Under the pieces are notes generated by a model. It was not told the DNA's origin, did not search any database, and saw nothing but the letters and a program-made list of their open reading frames with translations. 6,675 bases of DNA from an uncultured Clostridia bacterium (GTDB lineage: Bacteria; Bacillota_A; Clostridia; Oscillospirales; Acutalibacteraceae): NCBI GenBank assembly GCA_937891215.1, contig CALAEU010000249.1, positions 1 to 6,675 of the forward strand, written 5' to 3'. Shown one piece after another: positions 1-6,086 of the stretch. Positions within the stretch are counted from its first letter, which is position 1. Each line of letters opens with the position of its first letter. Both the position numbers and the translations under genes were made by a program.

Positions 1-288
1 AGCAACTGATATTAAAAACATTGTTATGATTATCGGAATAAAATAAATTATTTTTGTAACATACAGCAAGAGATTTGGATACAAAAAAACACCATAAATA
101 AATACAAAGACTTCCATAAAATGCTCATACGAATCGCACAATTCATCTGGTATAACAGAACCAATAAAACCAATGAGATAAAGGAGCGCGGTAATGACAA
201 TCGTAACACCATAATATATAGTTGTAAAAACGCAAACTCGCTTTGTTATCTCTTCTAATTTCCACTTATCATTATTCAACAACTTCAT
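1..288 (-). CDS. Small multi-pass membrane protein, partial (C-terminus beyond the left edge)
   Basis: This frame opens at an ATG (286-288) and stays open for 96 codons to the window edge, so the stop is not seen. A purine-rich AAGGTGGG stretch just upstream can serve as ribosome binding site. The product begins MKLLNNDKWKLEE, followed by hydrophobic segments at about residues 18-43 and 62-96, with an acidic stretch (PDELCDSYEH) between them. It is clearly related to the protein encoded immediately upstream at 311-700: both share KWKL near the N-terminus, then C-x-x-TTI-[FY]-YG, then LLYL, then K-[LI]-IY-[IF]-[LI]-P further on. The 22-nt gap to that gene's stop indicates co-transcription. I recognise no family. 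What can be said is that it is a small integral membrane protein arising from a tandem duplication. Reality of the gene is well supported by the paralogy; function is unknown. Confidence 0.8.
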   Translation of the reverse strand, partial: MKLLNNDKWKLEEITKRVCVFTTIYYGVTIVITALLYLIGFIGSVIPDELCDSYEHFMEVFVFIYGVFLYPNLLLYVTKIIYFIPIIITMFLISVA

Positions 289-310
289 AATATCACCCAC
301 CTTAAATTTA

Positions 311-700
311 CTAAAACGCACTTTCAATTAATTTCAAAAGCAAAATAGAGCCTATAACAGATGTTGTAATTGAAGAAAGTATCAACGGATGAATACATAT
401 TCTGAAATCTTTTTTCTCTATCGACTCCCCAATTGCAAAAAATATTAAAAATATTGAAACGGCAACAGGCAAAATATATATAAGCTTAGAATAATATAAC
501 ACGATATATATTAACATCAAAAACATAAATATCATACCGCCAAACAGATTGTTTTCTAATGATCCATTAGGTGACAAGAACATTGTTAAATACAATAAAC
601 CAATAAGAACAATTATAGCACCATAAAATATAGTTGTGACTAAACAAAAGTATTCTAATGACGTTTTCAGTTTCCATTTTTCACTTTTTAAAAATCCCAT
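311..700 (-). CDS. Small four-helix membrane protein of unknown function
   Basis: A 129-residue protein if started at the ATG at 698-700. The open frame extends three codons further to a TTG at 707-709, but the Shine-Dalgarno AAGGG (710-714) abuts that TTG and lies 9 nt from the ATG, so the ATG is preferred. About four hydrophobic segments are visible, at about residues 15-42, 51-68, 70-91 and 104-126. A short charged segment (ESIEKKDF) precedes the last one. No signal peptidase site, catalytic motif or nucleotide-binding motif is seen. The product is paralogous to the partial gene at 1-288, sharing the KWKL, TTI-[FY]-YG and LLYL elements and the K-[LI]-IY block. It lies behind the terminator of the Fn3 gene, and no convincing promoter is visible in the short stretch between. 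Possible roles (immunity protein, transporter subunit, sensor) are not distinguishable from the sequence. Confidence 0.8.
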   Translation of the reverse strand: MGFLKSEKWKLKTSLEYFCLVTTIFYGAIIVLIGLLYLTMFLSPNGSLENNLFGGMIFMFLMLIYIVLYYSKLIYILPVAVSIFLIFFAIGESIEKKDFRICIHPLILSSITTSVIGSILLLKLIESAF

Positions 701-709
701 AATACCCAA

Positions 710-714
710 CCCTT
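710..714 (-). promoter_or_regulatory. Shine-Dalgarno (AAGGG) that fixes the start at 700
   Basis: AAGGG on the minus strand is followed by 9 nt and then ATG (698-700). It lies immediately next to the alternative TTG (707-709), which therefore cannot use it. This decides the start of the small membrane protein gene. Confidence 0.6.
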
Positions 715-730
715 ACAAATATCTCACTAA

Positions 731-770
731 ATAAAAAATACAGACGAAGTTTTACCTTCATCTGTATTTT
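731..770 (-). terminator. Intrinsic terminator after the Fn3 protein gene
   Basis: Arms at 735-749 and 756-770 enclose a 6-nt loop. Read on the minus strand the stem pairs fully with one G-U wobble (AATACAGATGAAG against CTTCGTCTGTATT plus flanking A-U pairs), and it runs into a T-rich tract (TTTTTTATTT). Read on the plus strand the wobble becomes a C-A mismatch and the T tract is poorer, so termination of minus-strand transcription is the natural reading. It begins about 63 nt after the Fn3 stop codon and separates that operon from the small membrane protein genes. Confidence 0.85.
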
Positions 771-832
771 ATTCTTTTCAGTTTGAAATTTGCTCAAAAT
801 GTAACTTTTGGGTGTGTTTTTGTAATTTTTGG

Positions 833-3523
833 TTATTTTGCGGTTGTAGTAATGCCTTTGGTGTCGTAATAACTTGAATACATTTTTTTGTTAGGGTCGT
901 AACATCTTACTGTGTATGTGTATTTTTTGCCACTCACCACATTTTTATCAGTATAACTGAACTCATCATCGAAACCATTTGATTTAACCTGAGCAATTTT
1001 TTGCCATTTGCTCTCGCCCTCAGCTTTTCTGAATATATAATAATATTCCTTAGGATCCAAACTTGTACCATACCAAGTAAGTCTTATTGAGCCTTTAGAT
1101 GGAACTGCGGACTGCAATTTCGGATTATTGTAAAAGCAAATTTCATCCCATAAATAGTTTACAGTCTGATTACCATTTTCATGAACTGCAGTAATTTTAA
1201 AGTTAGTGCATACGCCCCATTTTTCTAATTGAGAATTTTTTATAACAACAGAATATTCAGTTGAACCATCTGCAGCAATTTCAATTTTGAATTCATTGTA
1301 TACACATTTTTCTATAATATATTTTACTGCACCGTCAACTGCTTTCCAAGTGATTTTTACACCATCCCCATAAGTTGTATAAGTAGGTTCAACCGCGTCA
1401 CACTTTTCTGTTTCTACATTCACAATAAATCCTTCTCTTGCCGAAGAACCTTTATAATCACTTACTATAAAACTGAATGTAGGTATGTCATTTAAAAATT
1501 CAAAATTACCATCATTCAAAAATTGAGATGAAGTACCTGTAAAAATGTGTTCTCCATCCTTGTTGACCGCATACAAATAAACATTTTTATCTTTACCATA
1601 ATCAGTCATCTCATATTCAAAAAAGTAACCAGGGAAATTCATATAATCTTCCGGGGTATTTTCATCAATAATCTGATATAAATCTTTAATTTCAAGACAT
1701 TTCGCAACAGAATATTTAGTATATGTTCTTTCAGTCGCTCTTACAGGTTGTTCTTCATTATTCCAAACACCTTTTAAAAGATATGTATATGCAACATCAA
1801 ATTCAACTTCTGTATCTTTGAATTTCGTTTCTTTTCCTGAATAAACTAATTTATATTCTGAATTTTCAGCAATTGCTTCTTTTTTATAGAGATTATAACT
1901 ATCAGCACCGACATTTTCCCATGTAATATCTGAATACTCATTATATACAGCTATACCTATTGTATTTGCAGGATAAATTTTTACAGATTGTACATTTTCA
2001 TCGAATGTGCTTTTTACATCCTTTCTCACTGCACGAACAGACAATGTTACTGTTTCCGCAACATCAGAATAATACTCATACTCACAATTAGCACTATCAA
2101 CCACTGCATACAAGTCCCATGTATTATCCGCATTTTTCTTAACGACTTCATAATATTGAGCATTTTCAATTTTATTCCATTTAAGATATGCACCTGTATT
2201 CGTTGGCTCTATAGTTACTACAGGCTCAGCAAGTTTAATATATTCAGTCCCCTTATTTGAATAACTACCTCTTGAAGTTTTACCCTCTGCACGAACGGTG
2301 TAAATGAATGCACTATCTGCATTTGCAGTTGTATCTGTAAATTCTGTTATATCTCCTGAAACCTTACCTAAGTTCACCCATGAAGCACCTTTTTCAAGAG
2401 TTTTTCTATAAACTGTGTAAGCATTAGCACCACTTACCTTGCTCCATGTAATTTTAAGTCCGTTTTCTGCAACTGCTACAGGGTTAAGCTTTGGTGCACC
2501 AACAAAATCTACAGTTTTATTCACATTATGATAAGCACTTACAGCATCACCATCTGGTGTAGGAATAACTGCTCTTACTGTGTATTTATAATTCTTACCA
2601 TTCTGAGTGGTTTTATCGTAATAAGTTGTACCTTTATACCTACTGTCTAACAATTTCCAGTTTCCACCATTTTCACTTCTATAAACTCTGTAGCAGGCTG
2701 AGTTTGAAGTATTTGTCCATTTAACTTGAATTCTGTTATCACTTGTAGTAGAAACTGAAGTAACTGTTGGCGTTTTTGCAAAAAGACACTTAAGGCCATT
2801 GTAAAGATATCTTGTAGCTGTGTTGCTTTTATTCTGAGCTTTAACAGTATAAACATATTTACCATTCTTATTTTTTACAGATTTATCTGTGAAACTGAAT
2901 GTTGAACCATTTACTGTTCCTACTCTGGTCCATTTTGTGCCTGACATACTTCTACGATAAATTAAATATTTAGTAGTATCATTAGAAAGTTTCTGCCACT
3001 TAATCGTCGGACCATTCACTGTATTTGTAACACTTTTTAAAACAACTATATTCTGATTAAATTTAGGACTTCTGTTTACTGATAATTTAAAGGTTGTAAC
3101 AGAAGTTTCTGAAATAGTAGCGTTACCTGAATTATCAATTTTCGCAGCATAGGTTACACCGTAATATGTACCTGTTTTAAAAACGCCTTTTAATGTAAGC
3201 ATTGGCGACCATGAGTATGTACCACTTTCAGAACAATATGTGTAATCGCTTGCTACAAGCTTTGTCATTTTCTTATCAGAATATATTTCATAAAAGAAAT
3301 ACCTATCATTACAACTAGAATTTATATAGAAGTTAAGATAATCATAGTTACCGTAAAGCTTTACAGTACTTACCGTTTTACTGATTTTAGCATCAGTTGC
3401 AATCATATAACCATAGTTACTTGTTGTTGTCGAAATACTTACAGCATTTGCTACAATTGACACAACACCAAAAAGTATAATTATTGCCAAAAGGGTTGGC
3501 AATAATTTTTTTGTTGTTTTCAT
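833..3523 (-). CDS. Secreted multi-domain fibronectin type III-like protein
   Basis: An 896-residue protein. The open frame begins five codons earlier (ATG at 3536-3538), but the GGAGG at 3532-3536 sits 8 nt before the ATG at 3521-3523, so the latter is the start. Residues 1-28 form a signal peptide: MKTTKK, a hydrophobic core of about 20 residues, and an AxA-like cleavage site (VANA). Residues about 30-150 are a beta-rich domain of unknown type with two cysteines (C71, C97). Fn3-like units follow at about 151-250, 251-341, 342-431, 432-516 and 517-606. A divergent insert spans 607-710, with two more units at about 711-797 and 799-896. Typical Fn3 signatures are K-[IV]-x-W, Y-x-[VI]-Y-[RK] and YTVRA. 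There is no LPXTG anchor, S-layer repeat or catalytic motif, so it is exported or loosely cell-associated, perhaps as a binding or matrix protein. It lies 26 nt behind the M56 sensor gene, probably in the same operon. Confidence 0.88.
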   Translation of the reverse strand: MKTTKKLLPTLLAIIILFGVVSIVANAVSISTTTSNYGYMIATDAKISKTVSTVKLYGNYDYLNFYINSSCNDRYFFYEIYSDKKMTKLVASDYTYCSESGTYSWSPMLTLKGVFKTGTYYGVTYAAKIDNSGNATISETSVTTFKLSVNRSPKFNQNIVVLKSVTNTVNGPTIKWQKLSNDTTKYLIYRRSMSGTKWTRVGTVNGSTFSFTDKSVKNKNGKYVYTVKAQNKSNTATRYLYNGLKCLFAKTPTVTSVSTTSDNRIQVKWTNTSNSACYRVYRSENGGNWKLLDSRYKGTTYYDKTTQNGKNYKYTVRAVIPTPDGDAVSAYHNVNKTVDFVGAPKLNPVAVAENGLKITWSKVSGANAYTVYRKTLEKGASWVNLGKVSGDITEFTDTTANADSAFIYTVRAEGKTSRGSYSNKGTEYIKLAEPVVTIEPTNTGAYLKWNKIENAQYYEVVKKNADNTWDLYAVVDSANCEYEYYSDVAETVTLSVRAVRKDVKSTFDENVQSVKIYPANTIGIAVYNEYSDITWENVGADSYNLYKKEAIAENSEYKLVYSGKETKFKDTEVEFDVAYTYLLKGVWNNEEQPVRATERTYTKYSVAKCLEIKDLYQIIDENTPEDYMNFPGYFFEYEMTDYGKDKNVYLYAVNKDGEHIFTGTSSQFLNDGNFEFLNDIPTFSFIVSDYKGSSAREGFIVNVETEKCDAVEPTYTTYGDGVKITWKAVDGAVKYIIEKCVYNEFKIEIAADGSTEYSVVIKNSQLEKWGVCTNFKITAVHENGNQTVNYLWDEICFYNNPKLQSAVPSKGSIRLTWYGTSLDPKEYYYIFRKAEGESKWQKIAQVKSNGFDDEFSYTDKNVVSGKKYTYTVRCYDPNKKMYSSYYDTKGITTTAK

Positions 3524-3531
3524 TTTATTTT

Positions 3532-3537
3532 CCTCCA
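3532..3537 (-). promoter_or_regulatory. Shine-Dalgarno (TGGAGG) that fixes the start at 3523
   Basis: The sequence ATGGAGGAAAATAAAATG contains both candidate starts. GGAGG, which would encode part of residues 1-3 of the longer form, is placed 8 nt before the second ATG. The DNA upstream of the first ATG (ATATAAAATTTA) has no purine-rich element. The second ATG also starts an ideal signal peptide (MKTTKK). Confidence 0.75.
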
Positions 3538-3549
3538 TTAAATTTTATA

Positions 3550-4878
3550 TTATGGGTACATTGAATCCCAGCAAATCACTGGCATTGTTGGTGTATTGGG
3601 ACCATAATTCCTTGTTGTAGTAACAATACGAGTTTGATTTGAACTTTCGTAAGTAAACTGTGATATATTATCAATTAGCCAAAATTCAGTTTCTTCTGTT
3701 GTTGCTTCTTTTGTTAGCCTCTCAACAGGGTCAACAGGACTTATCTCTGCAACATGCTTACCCTCTTCGTGAGCTATTGAGAATATTTCTCTATATTCCG
3801 AGTCAATATTATTAATATCAAATTCTGGCTCCTCTTCGTGTGAATTCGTGTAAACTTCTCTATAATATTCTGCTGCAACATCAGTAACTGATTCCGTTAC
3901 AGGCTCTGTTGTAGTTTCTTCTTTGTAAACCTCGGTTGTTGGTTCTTCTGTAACTACTTCTTCAACAACAGGTTTTTTCTCTACTTCATTTTTTGCAGAA
4001 ACTTCCGGCACTGTTGCAAAAAACGCAAAAGAAACTATAGCAACACCCAAAAACAAAACTAAAACAATTTTTAAAGTTTTTTTATAAGATACAACTGCTT
4101 TTATTCTGTCTTTTATACTTACTTCGCCAAAACCTAACGGGTAAATAAGGCCTCTGCCCTCATTTACTGCACACCTTAAAAGTGCTTCTGCATAAGATTT
4201 TCTTTTTTCTAAAGTGTAATTTTTAACTACGCGTTCATCACAAGCAAGTTCAATATCAACTGTAAGAAGTTTAAAACATACCCATACTAAAGGATTATAC
4301 CAATGAACTGCAAGTAAAATGAATGCTAAAAGTTTTGTTACATTGTCAAAACTTTTAATGTGTGATTTTTCATGCGAAACAATATGAGAAAGTGTTTCAT
4401 CATCAAGATTGAACGGTATATAAATTTTAGGTTTTATAACGCCCAAAACAAATGGTGAAACTACCTTTTCGCTCTGAAAGATGTTCCCTTCCATTTTTAT
4501 TGCATCGCTTGAATTTTTATGTAATCTCCAAAAACTAACTGCACCATAAATCAAGATAATGAAAGCAATTATTGTCCACAAACCATAAAATACCACCTGA
4601 ACATTCAGAGAATTATTTACATTTTCAAATTGTGGCAAAACAACTTCACTAGTGACATTCTCCAGTTCACTTGTTGTTTTAGCAACAGTTTCAGGAATAA
4701 GACTGAATTTACTTTTTATATTGAATGGTAAAATCAACTTTATTCCTACAAGGAACCATAAGAACAATCTTGAATTTTTTGACGAGTTTTTAAATAAGAA
4801 ACGAAGTAAAAGTATTGCTATAATAAAAACATTGGTTGACAATGTTACAGAAAACAGCAACTCAAACATTTCTTTCAT
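3550..4878 (-). CDS. BlaR1/MecR1-like M56 zinc metallopeptidase sensor with a non-PBP extracellular tail
   Basis: A 442-residue integral membrane protein. Hydrophobic segments lie at about residues 7-29, 37-53, 94-117, 181-203 (beside the protease motif) and 268-290. The M56 zinc protease signature is intact: HEKSH at 169-173 and the downstream ELACDE at 210-215, followed by the usual RK-SYAEALL block (226-234). In BlaR1/MecR1, ligand binding outside the cell activates this cytoplasmic protease, which leads to loss of the BlaI/MecI repressor. Here the outside part (about 291-442) is not a penicillin-binding domain: there is no SxxK/SxN/KTG set and the segment is too short. It is a Thr/Glu/Val-rich stretch, then two copies of a YRE-[VI]-[YF]-x-x-x-HEE element, then a tail ending CWDSMYP. 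The ATG is 2 nt after the repressor's TAA. Its ribosome binding site AGGAG (4886-4890) lies inside the repressor gene, implying translational coupling. The ligand is unknown. Confidence 0.9.
   Translation of the reverse strand: MKEMFELLFSVTLSTNVFIIAILLLRFLFKNSSKNSRLFLWFLVGIKLILPFNIKSKFSLIPETVAKTTSELENVTSEVVLPQFENVNNSLNVQVVFYGLWTIIAFIILIYGAVSFWRLHKNSSDAIKMEGNIFQSEKVVSPFVLGVIKPKIYIPFNLDDETLSHIVSHEKSHIKSFDNVTKLLAFILLAVHWYNPLVWVCFKLLTVDIELACDERVVKNYTLEKRKSYAEALLRCAVNEGRGLIYPLGFGEVSIKDRIKAVVSYKKTLKIVLVLFLGVAIVSFAFFATVPEVSAKNEVEKKPVVEEVVTEEPTTEVYKEETTTEPVTESVTDVAAEYYREVYTNSHEEEPEFDINNIDSEYREIFSIAHEEGKHVAEISPVDPVERLTKEATTEETEFWLIDNISQFTYESSNQTRIVTTTRNYGPNTPTMPVICWDSMYP
3763..3864 (-). repeat. Two-copy intragenic repeat encoding YRE-[VI]-[YF]-xxx-HEE
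   Basis: Residues 339-349 (YREVYTNSHEE; DNA 3832-3864) and 362-372 (YREIFSIAHEE; DNA 3763-3795) of the M56 sensor align without gaps and share a 23-residue period. The DNA also repeats: CCTCTTCGTG occurs at 3762-3771 and again at 3831-3840 on the plus strand, exactly 69 nt apart. The position in the extracellular part suggests a duplicated binding or interaction element. Confidence 0.7.
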
Positions 4879-4880
4879 AA

Positions 4881-5240
4881 TTACTCTCCTGCGTTTTCAA
4901 TAATCTTCTTAATTTCATCAATGTCTGTTTTGCTTAACTTTTTGCTTTTTGAGAATGCTGCAATAAATGCAGGTAAGTTATTTTCAAATTTTTTCTCAAT
5001 AAGTTCATTAACTTCAGAAACCTGAATTTCTTCTTTTGTGTAAACAGGTATTACTGTTGAACCTTCTTTTCTTAAAATTCCACGCTCTTCAAGTCTTTTC
5101 ATTACGGTGTAGGTTGTAGTTCTTGACCAACCTATTTTTTCTTTACATACCTTTGCTAAATCTGACATTGTCATAGGATCGTTTTCCCACATAATAAGGC
5201 AAAAACGATATTCGCTTTCAAATACTTTTGGTGTTTCCAT
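4881..5240 (-). CDS. BlaI/MecI-family winged-helix transcriptional repressor
   Basis: A 119-residue protein, close to the 120-130 residues usual for the family. Residues about 7-75 form the winged helix. The recognition region GWSRTTTYTVMKRLEERGIL (37-56) matches the family's W-[SP]-x-x-T-x-x-T-x-x-x-RL-x-x-[RK]-G pattern. Residues about 76-119 form the helical dimerisation part, ending in the usual LS-x-x-[DE]-[IL]-x-[ED]-[IL] stretch. In staphylococcal BlaI/MecI the repressor is cut between N101 and F102; the equivalent place here is probably A95-F96 in FIAAFSK, so the hydrophobic context is kept but the Asn is not. The ATG is preceded by AAAGGAAG at 9 nt. The gene is first in the operon, behind its own promoter, with the M56 sensor next. 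By family knowledge it should repress its own operon as a dimer; the target ligand is not necessarily a beta-lactam. Confidence 0.92.
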   Translation of the reverse strand: METPKVFESEYRFCLIMWENDPMTMSDLAKVCKEKIGWSRTTTYTVMKRLEERGILRKEGSTVIPVYTKEEIQVSEVNELIEKKFENNLPAFIAAFSKSKKLSKTDIDEIKKIIENAGE

Positions 5241-5268
5241 CTTTCAAAACTTCCTTTCATATAACCCT

Positions 5269-5294
5269 TATCAAACTTTTAGTTTAATTTGATA
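5269..5294. promoter_or_regulatory. Candidate repressor operator (inverted repeat in the leader)
   Basis: TATCAAA (5269-5275) and TTTGATA (5288-5294) are perfect 7-nt inverted arms. Nested inside is a second perfect pair, AAACT-TTT-AGTTT (5273-5285). The element lies just downstream of the -10 box, where a bound BlaI-type dimer would block transcription. In addition, TTAGTTTA (5279-5286) recurs inverted as TAAACTAA (5315-5322) between the -35 and -10 boxes. The sequence does not show the TACA/TGTA core of staphylococcal bla/mec operators, so assignment rests on position and symmetry only. Confidence 0.45.
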
Positions 5295-5299
5295 GACAA

Positions 5300-5328
5300 A
5301 TAATACTATTTTTATAAACTAATGTCAA
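5300..5328 (-). promoter_or_regulatory. Sigma-A-type promoter of the blaI-blaR1-Fn3 operon
   Basis: On the minus strand TTGACA (5323-5328) and TATTAT (5300-5305) are separated by exactly 17 nt, close to the vegetative consensus. Transcription would begin near 5293, giving a leader of about 50 nt before the repressor ATG. The -35 box starts only a few bases after the T tract of the preceding terminator. No other promoter of comparable quality was seen before the two downstream genes. Confidence 0.85.
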
Positions 5329-5330
5329 TA

Positions 5331-5368
5331 CAAAAAACAGTTAATCGACAAAAAATCGATTAACTGTT
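5331..5368 (-). terminator. Intrinsic terminator after the GatD-like gene
   Basis: CAGTTAATCGA (5338-5348) and TCGATTAACTG (5356-5366) form a perfect 11-bp stem, extendable by two A-T pairs, around a 7-nt loop. On the minus strand it is followed by TTTTTTG. It lies about 10 nt after the GatD-like stop codon and isolates that operon from the repressor promoter just downstream. The plus-strand side is also T-rich, so it may work in both directions, although no plus-strand gene needs it. Confidence 0.9.
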
Positions 5369-5378
5369 GGTTTTTGTT

Positions 5379-6086
5379 TTAGTTAAATATTATATCTGAC
5401 TTTAATTCTTTTAAGCGTATTTCGTACGCTTTCATGTTATCTTCTTCAAATGGAAGTGCAGGATTTTCAACACCCAATTTTTTCATAAGTTCTTTTGTAA
5501 AAAGTGGGTTTGAAATAAGGAATGGTCCCAAAAGATAAGTGCCGAAGAAATTATTTCTTTTAACACCCTCAACCTTTGCTTCTTTTGAAGCACCGTAACC
5601 CTTTTCTACATTTATAAACACATCTTTTTCATCTATGTTATAAGTGTGAGTAAATCTACTGGTATATCCTACAATATCAATATTTTCATATTTACCTAAA
5701 ACAAGTGAATTGTGTCTTGCAGGAATAGTTCTTACAGAATTAAAAGAGAATATATTAAGTCCGTCTATTTTTGTGCCATCTGCATTTTCAATATATTTAC
5801 CGAAAATTTCAAACGCATTACCAGTCATTAAGAAAACTACACCTTTTTCTATAAGTGCATTTATTCTTTCTTCATAACCTTTTAAGCGGGAAAGAATTTT
5901 TTCCTGATTTGATTCACTACAAGAACCAATGTAAACCATATCAACATCTTCTGTAAGAAACTTTGGTTGGTCTTTTATTGGGGTTTCAATAAATTCAGCA
6001 TCTGGTAAGCACAACTTGAAATAACGCATATTTGCTTTATCACCAAAAAGGCAACAAACTTCTGGGTAAAGAACTTCTATTTTCAT
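5379..6086 (-). CDS. GatD-like class I glutamine amidotransferase subunit lacking catalytic Cys and His
   Basis: A 235-residue protein, about the length of staphylococcal GatD (roughly 240). The CobB/CobQ-like amidotransferase fold is recognisable: LYPEVCCLFGDKANMRYF (6-23, where GatD has an LY-x-D-x-x-GN-x-x-x-L-type motif), the nucleophile-elbow region FLMTGNAFEIFGKY (85-98), DGTKIDGLNIF (103-113) and GTYLLGP (182-188). GatD normally releases ammonia from glutamine and passes it to MurT to amidate the D-Glu of lipid II, and it uses Cys in an ICGGYQ-type elbow and His in YLHGP. Here these are T88 and L186. The GGGSDREQ-like loop reads GSCSESNQ (54-61), and the FENHGGRT-like stretch reads YTSRFTHT. 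An Arg at 124 may match a substrate-binding Arg of GatD. The frame is clean and the length normal, so this is not simple decay. The ATG overlaps the MurT-like stop (ATGA), with AAAGGTGG 9 nt upstream. I infer a pseudoenzyme or altered partner subunit. Confidence 0.85.
   Translation of the reverse strand: MKIEVLYPEVCCLFGDKANMRYFKLCLPDAEFIETPIKDQPKFLTEDVDMVYIGSCSESNQEKILSRLKGYEERINALIEKGVVFLMTGNAFEIFGKYIENADGTKIDGLNIFSFNSVRTIPARHNSLVLGKYENIDIVGYTSRFTHTYNIDEKDVFINVEKGYGASKEAKVEGVKRNNFFGTYLLGPFLISNPLFTKELMKKLGVENPALPFEEDNMKAYEIRLKELKSDIIFN

Noticed and set aside
766..797. Possible promoter before the 731-770 hairpin (TTGAGC with an A-rich -10 like GAATAA)
   Set aside because: The -10 is poor at 17-nt spacing, and such a promoter would be followed at once by the terminator hairpin. 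Support is too weak to annotate.
833..900. LPXTG sortase anchor or other C-terminal wall anchor in the Fn3 protein
   Set aside because: The protein ends in YYDTKGITTTAK with no LPXTG-like motif, hydrophobic helix or basic tail.
1988..2260. Plus-strand open frame of 90 codons opposite the Fn3 gene
   Set aside because: It lies wholly antisense to a well-supported gene, has no ribosome binding site or recognisable domain, and has the odd composition of a complementary-strand shadow.
2647..2865. Minus-strand open frame of 72 codons in another frame of the Fn3 gene
   Set aside because: It overlaps the Fn3 coding frame completely and encodes nothing recognisable.
3550..4008. Penicillin-binding sensor domain as in classical BlaR1/MecR1
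   Set aside because: The segment after the last membrane helix is about 150 residues, not about 250, and lacks SxxK, SxN and KTG motifs. The gene is therefore not called a beta-lactam receptor.
4652..4903. Plus-strand open frame of 83 codons opposite the M56 sensor and repressor junction
   Set aside because: It is antisense to the 5' end of the sensor gene, with no initiation signals or similarity. Its apparent hydrophobicity mirrors the sensor's N-terminal membrane segments.
5379..6086. Reading the GatD-like gene as a decaying pseudogene
   Set aside because: The frame is intact and of normal length, with a good ribosome binding site and overlapping start. Non-catalytic family features are kept, and the partner gene shows matching motif changes. 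Loss of function with retention is more likely than decay.
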